The position numbers and the translations under genes were made by a program. From Nitrospinota bacterium (GTDB taxonomy: Bacteria; Nitrospinota; Nitrospinia; Nitrospinales; VA-1): a stretch of DNA of 34,526 bases. Shown one piece after another: positions 25,737 through 33,340 of this stretch; position 1 is the first letter of the stretch; every line of letters begins with the position of its first letter. The notes under the pieces were generated by a model, which did no database searches, was not told the DNA's origin, and saw nothing but the letters and a program-made list of their open reading frames with translations. The stretch is taken from contig WAHY01000020.1 in the NCBI GenBank assembly GCA_009873635.1, forward strand, positions 1 to 34,526. The letters are read 5' to 3'.

Positions 25737-26411
25737 TTAAAGGAGTTTGTGGTTGCTCAGCGTCATCGTGGAAACTGTGACCGCACCTTCTTCACAGTTG
25801 ATGATTCGACGCAGTTCAGGAAGGTCGGCCTCACCCACCCTGGTGTATTCATCAGTGTAGCTCTCCACATCTTTCAAACCTTTGTCCGGGTTGAAATAGA
25901 ACACGGAATACTTATGGGTCAGGAATTTTCCATCCTGGTTTTTCCGGCTCTCTTCAATATTGATAGAAAAAGAAAATCGAGGTGTCTGCCGGTTGATCTG
26001 CTGGATTCTGCCATCTTTAATGCGGTAAAAAGAACTCATACCATCCCCTCCCATGATCAGTTTTCTGCCCAGAGGATGCGTACCATCATCACCAAAATTA
26101 AGTTTGTATTTACCATCCGAGTCCTCAAAAGAACGCGGCCCCCTATGCATGGCAATAGAAGCCAGGTTTTCTGTAAGAAACCCCTTGGCGTTTTCATCAC
26201 CGATATCTGTCTCGATTTCCTTCGGACCTTTTACTGTCACAGTGCCCTTTTGTTCCACACCATTTATATTTGCCGTCACATCGGCTGTGAATCCACCAAA
26301 CCCTGCAGGCCATCTGGCAGTATTTGAAAATACTTCCTGCATCGCCTTACGTGCCTCGGCATCATCTTCCAATGTGGTTTCAACATCTTTTTCTTTCGTG
26401 TAGGTTGCCAT
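25737..26411 (-). CDS. DUF3386-family protein
   Basis: 224 residues, soluble, no signal peptide. I recognise the DUF3386 pattern known chiefly from cyanobacteria: an N-terminal AxxxxxEVFxNxxRWPxGFxGFxAD run (AMQEVFSNTARWPAGFGGFT), IAMHRGPRSFEDSDGKYKL, RKLIMGGDGMSSFYRIKDGR and IQQINRQTPRFSFSINI. The C-terminus has VSTMTLSNHKLL. The family has no settled biochemical role; cyanobacterial members are annotated only as hypothetical. A strong ribosome-binding site (GGAGAA, 7 bases) precedes the ATG. It lies 89 bases after exbD on the same strand with an intervening hairpin, so it may be its own unit. Confidence 0.75.
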   Translation of the reverse strand: MATYTKEKDVETTLEDDAEARKAMQEVFSNTARWPAGFGGFTADVTANINGVEQKGTVTVKGPKEIETDIGDENAKGFLTENLASIAMHRGPRSFEDSDGKYKLNFGDDGTHPLGRKLIMGGDGMSSFYRIKDGRIQQINRQTPRFSFSINIEESRKNQDGKFLTHKYSVFYFNPDKGLKDVESYTDEYTRVGEADLPELRRIINCEEGAVTVSTMTLSNHKLL

Positions 26412-26424
26412 GAAAAATTCTCCT

Positions 26425-26461
26425 TAAAACATAAAGAGTCCGGCTCCTAACAGAACCAGAC
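26425..26461 (-). terminator. Probable terminator between exbD and the DUF3386 gene
   Basis: On the minus strand GTCTGGTTC-TGTTAG-GAGCCGGAC (26461-26438) forms a 9-bp stem with two G-U pairs, followed by TCTTTATGTTTT. It lies about 40 bases after the exbD stop and about 25 bases before the next ATG, so it could also attenuate read-through. Confidence 0.55.
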
Positions 26462-26500
26462 GCTATTTATAAAAATACTGGATGAAGCTTAGAGTATACC

Positions 26501-26899
26501 TTATTTCACCGCCACACTGATATCCGGAATGCCCTTTTTCTGCAAAAGACCCATGACCTGAATCACATCTCCGTATGGCAAGGATTTATCAGCACGAATA
26601 ATCGCGGTTGGTTTTTTGTCCTTGAACTGCATTTTAGCGAGAGTGGTTTCAAGCCCAAGAAGCGTCAGCGGTTTGCCTCCAAGAAAAATTTTCTTATCTT
26701 TCGACATCTCGACCTCCAGGGTCTTTGCACTTTCATCGAGGACGGAAGACTTGGAAGTAGGAAGATTTATATCCATTTTCCTGCTGAAGTCAACAAAAAC
26801 TGTTGAGACCATAAAGAAAATTATGAGCAGGAACACCACATCAATCATCGGTGTCATATCCAGAGCGAAATTATCTTCCTCTTCTCTTCTGAATTGCAT
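26501..26899 (-). CDS. ExbD/TolR-family biopolymer transport protein
   Basis: 132 residues. A short acidic cytoplasmic N-terminus (QFRREEEDNF) leads into one membrane helix, DMTPMIDVVFLLIIFFMVST. Asp20 in MIDVVFLL is the channel carboxylate conserved in ExbD/TolR. The periplasmic domain (about 45-132) ends IQVMGLLQKKGIPDISVAV, as in the family. With the ExbB-like protein encoded just upstream it should form a proton-driven motor. A ribosome-binding site (GAGGA) lies before the ATG, 34 bases after exbB. No TonB or TolB/Pal is in the window, so TonB-type or Tol-type use cannot be decided. Confidence 0.92.
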   Translation of the reverse strand: MQFRREEEDNFALDMTPMIDVVFLLIIFFMVSTVFVDFSRKMDINLPTSKSSVLDESAKTLEVEMSKDKKIFLGGKPLTLLGLETTLAKMQFKDKKPTAIIRADKSLPYGDVIQVMGLLQKKGIPDISVAVK

Positions 26900-26933
26900 G
26901 AAGTATTCCTCTTAAGCCGCAGATCCCTGATGA

Positions 26934-27701
26934 TTAACTAACACTTGATGTCCTCTTTGGCTTTCCTCTCATCGTACTTGAAGACTCAGATTTAGATTTT
27001 CGAATGCCGTCATAGGAAAGTTCCTCAATAAGCTGAAAGGATATTTCTTCCATTTCAAAAACGTAACGATCAATTTTTCCTCTGAAATAATGATAAAGGG
27101 CTAAAGCCGGGATACCGACCACCATCCCAGCGGCAGTTGTTATCAATGCTTCTGAAATACCGCTGGCAACAAGTCCGGGATTCCCTGTTCCGCTTAAAGA
27201 AATTACATTGAAGGCCCGGATCATGCCAAATACAGTTCCCAAAAGGCCCATCATTGGAGTGATGTTTGCCACGGCTCCTAAAACCCTCAGGTTAGAATTC
27301 ATCAATGACGCTTCATGTTGACCAGCACCCTCAATGGCCCTCTCAATTTCATCGAGCTTACCTCCTACCCGCAATAGCCCGACTTTCAGAATCCGCGAAA
27401 GTGAATTGTCGTAAGAGTTACACAGTTGAAGGGTTTTATGAGTGTCCTTCCAATCCCATTGATCCCGTACATTCTGGAGGAAATTTGAATCAATGACATT
27501 TTTTCTTCTCAGGTTATAAAGACGTTCTATGGCAATCCCCAACATGAGCACAGAGGCAAAAAGAATGGGATACATCATAACCCCACCTTTTTCAAAAATA
27601 GAGAGCAGTTTCCACGAATCTGCAGATACAGGTTCTGCGGCAAAAGCAAACCCAGGAAAACCTAATAGACTTAACAATATAATCTTTATAATACGTTTCA
27701 T
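26934..27701 (-). CDS. ExbB/TolQ-family proton channel protein
   Basis: 255 residues. An N-terminal signal sequence (KRIIKIILLSLLGFPGFAFA) is followed by a short periplasmic stretch and the first channel helix (VMMYPILFASVLMLGIAIER). A cytoplasmic loop (about 65-140) leads to two further helices carrying the family core: NLRVLGAVANITPMMGLLGT, VFGMIRAF and EALITTAAGMVVGIPALALY. The extra signal sequence, a feature of the ExbB subtype, argues for ExbB rather than TolQ or MotA. The Ser-rich C-terminal tail is unremarkable. A weak promoter-like pair (TTGCTT and TATAAC) lies in the divergent gap shared with the BamD-like gene. Confidence 0.92.
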   Translation of the reverse strand: MKRIIKIILLSLLGFPGFAFAAEPVSADSWKLLSIFEKGGVMMYPILFASVLMLGIAIERLYNLRRKNVIDSNFLQNVRDQWDWKDTHKTLQLCNSYDNSLSRILKVGLLRVGGKLDEIERAIEGAGQHEASLMNSNLRVLGAVANITPMMGLLGTVFGMIRAFNVISLSGTGNPGLVASGISEALITTAAGMVVGIPALALYHYFRGKIDRYVFEMEEISFQLIEELSYDGIRKSKSESSSTMRGKPKRTSSVS

Positions 27702-27880
27702 GGTAAAGGTTTTTCCCTGAAGGAAGACCCCATTTTATCAATGGGTATATCGTTGAAGTTATAGCATGAAGTTTTCTGGATAAGCAAGGAGCTTTAAGGC
27801 CCTGTAAAATGATTAAGTTCTTTAAACACAAGGTTTTTTAGTATATATTTGAAAAAAGCCTGTAACCATCTATAACAACA

Positions 27881-28642
27881 ATGTCCCGATTCCGACTTTC
27901 CTTCAAAATCACACCTGTTTTTTCTTTGATTTTCCTGCTTATGATTATCGCGGGATGTTCCACAACAAAAGAGAGGAGTTATTCTGCAAAACAATTACTG
28001 CAACAAAGTAAGCGGCTGGCAAAAAATGACGAACCTGAAGAAGCCAAGGCCAAAGTAGAACAATTAATGGAAGATTATCCCGACAGCAAAGAACGGGTAG
28101 CGGCCACAATGATGCTGGCAGACATTCATTTTAAATTGGCAGAATTTGAAGAGGCCAAATTTCATTACCAGAAATTTACCGAACTTTATCCCGCTCACAG
28201 TTTTGCAGACCGGGCACATTTCTATAAAGCCATGTCCCATTTCAAGCTGACTGACCTGGCATCACGTGACTTGACTCCTGTAAACTCTGCCCTGGAAGGT
28301 TTTCAACACTTTGTTGAAGATTTTCCAGATAGCTCCTACACCAAACCGGCAAAATTAAAAATCACTCAATGCCTGGACATTCTTGCGCAAAATATCTTTG
28401 AAATAGGCAAATTTTATTTTCGCACTGGCTCTTATCAATCTGCGATCCAAAGGTTCAAACGTTTGAAGATGGAATATCCCAACCATTCTTATACTCTCGA
28501 AGCAGAGTTCCTTTTGGGTGAGTCCTACTATCGTGAACAAAATTTTTCTGAAGCATCCAATTATTATAAAAACGTTATTAGAAGCTCCCCAAGAAGCGAA
28601 TTTGCAAAAGAAGCGCGGGTTCGCCTGAAAGAACTGCGTTAA
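27881..28642 (+). CDS. bamD: BamD/YfiO-like outer-membrane assembly lipoprotein
   Basis: 253 residues with a lipoprotein signal peptide: a basic start (SRFRLSFK), a hydrophobic core and the lipobox MIIAGC with Cys26 as lipidation site. The mature part is made of TPR-like helical repeats: AKQLLQQSKRLAKNDEPEEA, VEQLMEDYPDSKERVAATM, FTELYPAHSFADRAHFYKAM, FVEDFPDSSY and FKRLKMEYPNHSYTLEAEF, matching BamD. BamD works with BamA to fold beta-barrel proteins. BamD versus other TPR lipoproteins is decided only by length and repeat style. A TTGAAA/TATAAC pair (27849-27876) sits almost on the ATG. It leads a tight operon with the sigma factor (11-base gap) and plsY. Confidence 0.85.
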   Translation: MSRFRLSFKITPVFSLIFLLMIIAGCSTTKERSYSAKQLLQQSKRLAKNDEPEEAKAKVEQLMEDYPDSKERVAATMMLADIHFKLAEFEEAKFHYQKFTELYPAHSFADRAHFYKAMSHFKLTDLASRDLTPVNSALEGFQHFVEDFPDSSYTKPAKLKITQCLDILAQNIFEIGKFYFRTGSYQSAIQRFKRLKMEYPNHSYTLEAEFLLGESYYREQNFSEASNYYKNVIRSSPRSEFAKEARVRLKELR

Positions 28643-28653
28643 CATATTGAAAT

Positions 28654-29544
28654 ATGCCTAAGACTCCTCAAAACAAATCGCGAAAAACCAAACGCTCTTC
28701 CTCAACAGAGAGTAAAGGGGCAAACCATGACCCGCTCACACAATACATGGAAGAAATTGGCAAAATTAAAGTTCTTACCCGAAATGAGGAAATCAAGCTG
28801 GCAGAATCCATTAAAGCCGGTGACCCTAAAGCCATACAGGAGATGGTACGCAGAAACTTAAAGTATGTTGTGACCGTTGCCAATAAGTACCGTGGATTAG
28901 GCATTTCCCTTCAGGATTTGATTGAAGAAGGAAACATAGGACTGATTCAAGCCGCCAAACGTTTTGATGTATCAAGAAATGTTAAATTTATCACCTATGC
29001 GGTGTGGTGGATCAAGCAGGCTATCATGCATTCTCTTGCAGAACAATCTGGCACTGTCAAACTACCGGTAAAACAGGCTGGGAAAGTGCTGAAGATCAAT
29101 CAGCGAAGCCAGGAAATGGCACAGGACCTTGAGCGGGAACCAACACAGTCTGAACTGGCTAAAAGCCTGGGATACAGGGATGATGAAGTAAATTCCATCA
29201 TGCGCGCATACCGGACTCACCTTTCACTCGATTCTCCATTAAAAGATTCTGAAGACACACCTTATCTGGATCTTCTGGAAAACCAGGATCTCATCCCCTA
29301 CGACGATCAACTTATGCAAGCATCACTCAGTGCCAAGGTTGACCAGTTATTGGAGGACCTCTCAGAAAGGGAGGCATTAATACTCAAAATGCGATTTGGT
29401 TTTGATGGAGAAGTAAAAACCTTGGAAGAGATTGGTAAAGAAATCGGCCTTTCCCGAGAACGAGTCAGGCAAGTCGAGAAAAGGGCCAAATTAAAAATAA
29501 AATTAAAACTGCAAAGCGAGTCCTGGGTGGACGAGGCAGAGTGA
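28654..29544 (+). CDS. Sigma-70 family RNA polymerase sigma factor (short RpoD/RpoS type)
   Basis: 296 residues, lacking region 1.1. A basic Ser/Lys-rich N-terminus (about 1-25) precedes region 1.2 (DPLTQYMEEIGKIKVLTRNE) and region 2 (NLKYVVTVANKYRGLGISLQ, DLIEEGNIGLIQAAKRFD). The -10 recognition helix is KFITYAVWWIKQAI. Region 3 (QAGKVLKINQRSQEMAQDLE) and region 4 with a helix-turn-helix (TLEEIGKEIGLSRERVRQVE) follow. All regions are complete, so it should be an active group 1/2 sigma factor of RpoS size. The start has little ribosome-binding site and lies 11 bases after bamD, suggesting coupling. Being between bamD and plsY ties it to envelope genes. Confidence 0.9.
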   Translation: MPKTPQNKSRKTKRSSSTESKGANHDPLTQYMEEIGKIKVLTRNEEIKLAESIKAGDPKAIQEMVRRNLKYVVTVANKYRGLGISLQDLIEEGNIGLIQAAKRFDVSRNVKFITYAVWWIKQAIMHSLAEQSGTVKLPVKQAGKVLKINQRSQEMAQDLEREPTQSELAKSLGYRDDEVNSIMRAYRTHLSLDSPLKDSEDTPYLDLLENQDLIPYDDQLMQASLSAKVDQLLEDLSEREALILKMRFGFDGEVKTLEEIGKEIGLSRERVRQVEKRAKLKIKLKLQSESWVDEAE

Positions 29545-29554
29545 ATTCTTCATC

Positions 29555-30145
29555 ATGTTGATTGAAACTATATCTCTATGTATAGTCTCATATTTAGTCG
29601 GCTCCATTCCCTTTGGAGTTGTTCTTGCGCGCACACAAAACCTGAATATCCAGGAACATGGCAGCGGAAATATTGGAGCCACTAACGTAGCCCGGGTAAT
29701 GGGTAAAAAAGCCGGAATACTGACTCTTCTGGGAGATGTATCGAAAGGACTTATTGTGGTTGTCTCTGCAGAGGCACTGTATGAGAAGCCGGAGTTGGTC
29801 GCCCTTTCCGGGTTAATGGTTTTTCTTGGGCATCTTTACTCGATTTTTTTGAAGTTTAAGGGTGGCAAAGGAGTTGCAACCAGCCTTGGACTTTTTTCAT
29901 ATATCATGCCCTGGTCAACGCTTTGTTCGATTGGCGTATTTTCTATCTGTTTGTGGATTTCGGGCTATGTTTCTATCGGATCAATCATGGCAGCAGTTTC
30001 TCTTCCCTTGTTTGCTATATTATTTAAGTTGCAACTTCCCTATATTTATCTTGCAGTAATTATTGGTTTGCTGACCATACTAAGGCATTACGGCAATATT
30101 GTAAGACTGATCGAAGGAACTGAAGCAAAGTTCATTAAAAAATAG
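29555..30145 (+). CDS. plsY: Acyl-phosphate:glycerol-3-phosphate acyltransferase
   Basis: 196 residues with about five membrane helices. Family motifs are all present: YLVGSIPFGVVLAR, HGSGNIGATNVARVMGKKAG (catalytic loop), GDVSKGLIVV, LGHLYSIFLKFKGGKGVATS and YGNIVRLIEGTEAK at the end. The enzyme uses acyl-phosphate (from PlsX, not here) to acylate glycerol-3-phosphate, starting phospholipid synthesis at the inner membrane. It starts 10 bases after the sigma-factor stop and closes that operon. The tRNA promoter begins 4 bases past its stop. Confidence 0.96.
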   Translation: MLIETISLCIVSYLVGSIPFGVVLARTQNLNIQEHGSGNIGATNVARVMGKKAGILTLLGDVSKGLIVVVSAEALYEKPELVALSGLMVFLGHLYSIFLKFKGGKGVATSLGLFSYIMPWSTLCSIGVFSICLWISGYVSIGSIMAAVSLPLFAILFKLQLPYIYLAVIIGLLTILRHYGNIVRLIEGTEAKFIKK

Positions 30146-30148
30146 AAT

Positions 30149-30176
30149 TTGACAAACTCAATTGAAGAAATATAAT
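30149..30176 (+). promoter_or_regulatory. Near-consensus promoter of the tRNA pair
   Basis: Perfect TTGACA (30149-30154), a 16-base spacer and perfect TATAAT (30171-30176). Transcription should start near 30183, about 43 bases before tRNA-Gly. Confidence 0.85.
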
Positions 30177-30225
30177 TGTTCACGGGTTTTCCATCCCAAA
30201 TAAATAGTTGCCTAGTCAAAAAGTT

Positions 30226-30300
<75 letters not shown>

Positions 30301-30325
30301 TTTTTCCATCGTGACAACCAAGCAG

Positions 30326-30399
30326 GGCGCCGTCGCCAAGTGGTAAGGCAGAGGTCTGCAAAATCTCTATCGGCGGTTCGAGTCCGCCCGGCGCCTCCA
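30326..30399 (+). tRNA. tRNA-Cys (anticodon GCA)
   Basis: A complete cloverleaf of 74 bases with encoded CCA. Acceptor GGCGCCG pairs with CGGCGCC. The anticodon arm GAGGT-CTGCAAA-ATCTC shows GCA, with one G-U pair. The T-arm GGCGG-TTCGAGT-CCGCC is perfect. No clear terminator hairpin follows, only a pyrimidine-rich stretch. Confidence 0.97.
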
Positions 30400-30938
30400 T
30401 TTTTTCCTTCCCTCCCTGAATAATTCACCGCATCGAAAATAATTGTTAGATTTGCAATTCCAGCCTTTATAATGATGCCATCATAAAAAACCTCACCTTT
30501 TGGCAAGCACTCAATACCATGATTGAAGCAGCATTTTTACACAATCCTGATGACAAGGGAATGTTTTGTCACTGAACTTCAATTTTAGAGACTCATTCTA
30601 GGACCCTGATCGTTGTCTGGTAAACTTCCCCTGAAGATGAATACATCGGACTTTTGCTAAAAAACATAAAAGAGGCAACACATGTAGTAGCGGAACATCT
30701 ATCCTGGCTAACTCAAAATATTCAGTTAGTAATCCGGTGCTGTTTTAAGAACCTGTGGGACGCATCCACCTTCTTTATGTCGTGTTAATAGGAAATCGCC
30801 GAATTATAAGGGATAAATGGCAGGCGGGACAAATTGCATCTTCTCTCGTTTTTCTTGTGTTTTGGGGTTGACAAGTCAGTCTGTCAGGGTAATATTATAG
30901 AGGTTAGGCATACAACACTCATTAAAAATCAATAGGTT
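30400..30938. other. Gene-free region between tRNA-Cys and fliG
   Basis: This 539-base stretch has no coding frame I can support, no good terminator and no repeat of note. Very short frames (for example 18 codons from an ATG near 30519) have no supporting signal. The only clear element is the fliG promoter at its right end. Confidence 0.5.
30868..30898 (+). promoter_or_regulatory. Probable promoter of fliG
   Basis: Perfect TTGACA (30868-30873) with TATTAT (30893-30898) after a 19-base spacer; TAATAT at 30890 with a 16-base spacer is the alternative. A transcript starting near 30905 would have a 34-base leader before the fliG ATG. This looks like a housekeeping sigma-70 signal rather than a sigma-54 or sigma-28 flagellar promoter. 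Confidence 0.6.
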
Positions 30939-31946
30939 ATGACATCAAAACTAACAGGCCCACAAAAAGCTGCCATCTTATTGATGACAATAGGGGAAGA
31001 AGCTGCTGCCCAAGTGCTAGCGAATATGGACGAGCGTGAAATTCAGAATATTGGTAATTACATGGCTGCTCTAGGTGATGTAGATGTTAGCGACATGGAC
31101 AGTATCAATAAAGAATTTTATAATATCGTTGAGTCCGGAACTGGAGGTTTGGGCATTGCCGGAATGGACTTTCTGAGGACGGCTCTGATGCAGGCTCTCG
31201 ACCCGGCCAAGGCAACCGAAATTTTGAATAACATAACGGCGCCGGGCGAGGAAATGGGCGGTGGGCTGGAAACGGTCCGCATGCTGGATCCGAAAGTTAT
31301 CTCATCTTTCATTGTTAACGAGCACCCTCAAACTGCGGCGATTATTCTCGCTCACCTTGAGCCACAGGTTGCCAGTCAAACTATTCGCGAAATACCAGAA
31401 GAAAAGCGCATGGAGATTCTGCATCGTCTTGCAGCACTTGAACGCGTTGCTCCGAATGTTATCCGTGAATTGGATGAAGCATTACAGGCAGAGTTCCGTT
31501 CATCGGGTGCAGTTTCAGGTAACAAATTAGGTGGTGTTGAAGCTGCTGCCGAGATCCTTGGTTCTTTAGACAGGGCCTCAGAAACATCTATACTGTCTGC
31601 TATGGATGAGGTGGATAAGGATATGGCGGACGAGATCCGTAACCTGCGCTTCACCTTCGAAGATATTAAAAAAATTGATGACGCAGGCATCCAGCTCGTC
31701 ATGAAAGAGATTAACCAGGAAGATCTACTGATTGGATTGAAAACGGCAAGTGATGAGTTGAAAGAAAAACTATTCGAAAATATGTCCGAACGTGCGTCGA
31801 TGATGTTGAAGGAAGACCTCGAGTCACTCGGGCCTATGAAAATCAGCGAAGTTGAAGCTGCCCAGCAGAAGGTTATCGCGGTTGTTAAGAAACTCGAAGA
31901 AGATGGCAAGGTTATTGTTAGTGGTGGCGGGGATGAGATGGTCTAG
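30939..31946 (+). CDS. fliG: Flagellar motor switch protein FliG
   Basis: 335 residues, the normal FliG length, all three domains present. The N-terminal domain starts LTGPQKAAILLMTIGEEAAA. The middle domain has EHPQTAAIILAHLEPQVASQ, the EHPQ motif. The C-terminal domain has FTFEDIKKIDDAGIQLVMKE and LFENMSERASMMLKEDLESL. FliG joins the MS ring to FliM and contacts MotA to make torque. At the helix normally reading D-D-R-x-I-Q, this protein has DDAGIQ, so the usual Arg is absent. The tail ends VSGGGDEMV. It is alone here, with its own promoter and a terminator about 100 bases on, instead of in a fliF-fliG-fliH cluster. The ribosome-binding site is weak. Confidence 0.93.
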   Translation: MTSKLTGPQKAAILLMTIGEEAAAQVLANMDEREIQNIGNYMAALGDVDVSDMDSINKEFYNIVESGTGGLGIAGMDFLRTALMQALDPAKATEILNNITAPGEEMGGGLETVRMLDPKVISSFIVNEHPQTAAIILAHLEPQVASQTIREIPEEKRMEILHRLAALERVAPNVIRELDEALQAEFRSSGAVSGNKLGGVEAAAEILGSLDRASETSILSAMDEVDKDMADEIRNLRFTFEDIKKIDDAGIQLVMKEINQEDLLIGLKTASDELKEKLFENMSERASMMLKEDLESLGPMKISEVEAAQQKVIAVVKKLEEDGKVIVSGGGDEMV

Positions 31947-32047
31947 TTAATCAATTTGATACAAAGAGTATTTTTATTATTCTTTGCCTAACTCATAAAA
32001 ACAAAATTTTGGTTGTATTATAAACTGTAGGTGGTTTGTGCGTTTAT

Positions 32048-32082
32048 GAGCATCAAGTGAGAATTGATGCTCTTTTCTTCTT
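32048..32082 (+). terminator. Rho-independent terminator downstream of fliG
   Basis: GAGCATCAA (32048-32056), loop GTGAGAA, TTGATGCTC (32064-32072): a perfect 9-bp stem followed by TTTTCTTCTT. It lies 101 bases after the fliG stop, leaving a long 3' untranslated stretch. The 31947-32047 interval has no coding signal. Confidence 0.8.
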
Positions 32083-32160
32083 CCAGTTTTTCCAGAATTG
32101 TGTAGAGCGCGTCTATTCGTTTTGAGACGGTACCTGCAAGATGTATGTACCAAATAATGT

Positions 32161-32530
32161 TGGCCTGCCCCATTAAGTTGTGTCACCCTTTAAGTTAGTA
32201 TTTCCACCTTTGGCGCAATCGTTTCCGTTGCTGGAGGCTGATAATTCAGTGCGCTATGGGGTCTAAACTGATTGTATTCTCTCCTCCAGTTTTCTATTAA
32301 GACCTTAGCTTCCAGTAAAGTTGTAAAGATTTCTCCATTCAACAGTTCATCTCTGAGCTTTCCATTAAAGGATTAATTGTATCCATTTTCCCAAGGCGAA
32401 CCTGGTTCAATGAATAATGTTTGAACTCCTAATCGTTCCAACCAGTTTCTGACTACTTTAGCTGTAAACTCAGGGCCGTTGTCAGAGCGAATGAAGCCTG
32501 GAAGATATCTATATGTTTTTGATAGTTGTA
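32161..32530 (-). mobile_element. Remnant of an IS3-family insertion sequence (right-end part only)
   Basis: The 3' third of an IS3-type transposase gene reads on the minus strand. After its stop a likely terminal inverted repeat starting TGGCCTGCCCC runs from 32161 into AAGTTGTGTCACCC. The left part of the element, including the helix-turn-helix OrfA and most of OrfB, is missing. The remnant abuts the motA stop at 32533. The left boundary is inferred from where transposase similarity ends. Confidence 0.7.
32190..32528 (-). pseudogene. Truncated IS3-family transposase (OrfB, DDE domain) with internal stop
   Basis: About 110 codons of the OrfB C-terminus. It reads GFIRSDNGPEFTAKVVRNWL (second catalytic Asp in SDNGPEF), IEPGSPWENGYN, a TAA stop (32374-32376) where the family has Glu, then SFNGKLRDELLNGEIF, LIENWRREYNQFRPHSALNY and a natural stop at 32190. 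The lost Glu is the last D of the DDE triad region (ESFNGK), so even a full-length version would be dead. The N-terminal two thirds are gone. A single G-to-T change in GAA would give the stop. Confidence 0.88.
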
Positions 32531-32532
32531 AG

Positions 32533-33300
32533 TTATGATTGTTGTTCATCTCTTGATAAGAAAGAATTCATTTGTTCTGTAACTAACAAATGATGCGATT
32601 TTCTTTTAATACCAATAATTCCTGCATGGATAACTTTAATCAAGTGAATTTCGCTATCTGTACGAGTTGATAGTTTCACCGCGATTGGATTAAAAACAAG
32701 ATTGGATATTAAAATACCATAAAATGTAGTATTAAGTGCTACAGCTAGTCCAGGGCCAATCATGCTGGGGTCTGATAAATTCTGCATCATTTGAATTAAA
32801 CCAATTAATGTACCCATCATTCCAAAAATTGGAGCTTGTGCACCCATAAATCGAATAATACTTTGTCCTTGCGTATGCCGTTCTTTTACAGAATTTATTG
32901 ACTTTGAAATCAAATCGTTTATATCTTCAACTTTATAATCATCTACTATCATTCTTATTCCTTGTTCAAAAAAACGATTTTCTAAAAATTCGTGGTGGTT
33001 TTCTAATCCCTTTCTTCCTTCATTTCTATATTTTTTTAAAAGAGTAATAATTAAATTAATATATTCAAGGGGGTGATGATTGTCAGGTTTAAATGCATTT
33101 ACAATAACGGGCACCAAGGCAAATATCTTTGAATAATGAAATGCAATAAAAGCTGTTGAAATAGTACCGCCAGCAACAATAAAAAAAGAGCTTAAGCTTA
33201 AAAAAACATCAATTTCGCCACCGCGAAGTATGGCGGTAACAATTAAAATAACTCCCGCCAAAACCCCTATAAAAGTACCGAAATCATATTTTTTTGTCAT
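32533..33300 (-). CDS. motA: Flagellar-type stator protein MotA
   Basis: 255 residues with four membrane helices: about 8-27 and 33-52 at the N-terminus, and the pair PIFGMMGTLIGLIQMM and MIGPGLAVALNTTFYGILIS (about 155-200). The two channel prolines (AQAPIFGMMGT and NLVFNPIA) are kept, as is the cytoplasmic charged patch (RNEGRKGLE) that touches FliG. It should form the five-fold stator ring around a MotB dimer. It is unlike ExbB in length and loop. It lies downstream of the MotB-like gene on the minus strand after 40 bases, the reverse of the common motA-motB order. It is very AT-rich. Its stop is next to the IS remnant, but the C-terminus looks complete. Confidence 0.92.
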   Translation of the reverse strand: MTKKYDFGTFIGVLAGVILIVTAILRGGEIDVFLSLSSFFIVAGGTISTAFIAFHYSKIFALVPVIVNAFKPDNHHPLEYINLIITLLKKYRNEGRKGLENHHEFLENRFFEQGIRMIVDDYKVEDINDLISKSINSVKERHTQGQSIIRFMGAQAPIFGMMGTLIGLIQMMQNLSDPSMIGPGLAVALNTTFYGILISNLVFNPIAVKLSTRTDSEIHLIKVIHAGIIGIKRKSHHLLVTEQMNSFLSRDEQQS

Positions 33301-33340
33301 ATTGATATAGCTTTAAAATGTGTCAATCAATTAAAAAAGA

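Noticed and set aside
31977-32186. A 69-codon minus-strand frame after fliG
   Set aside because: It crosses the fliG terminator and runs into the IS end; no motif, and the terminator hairpin explains the structure there.
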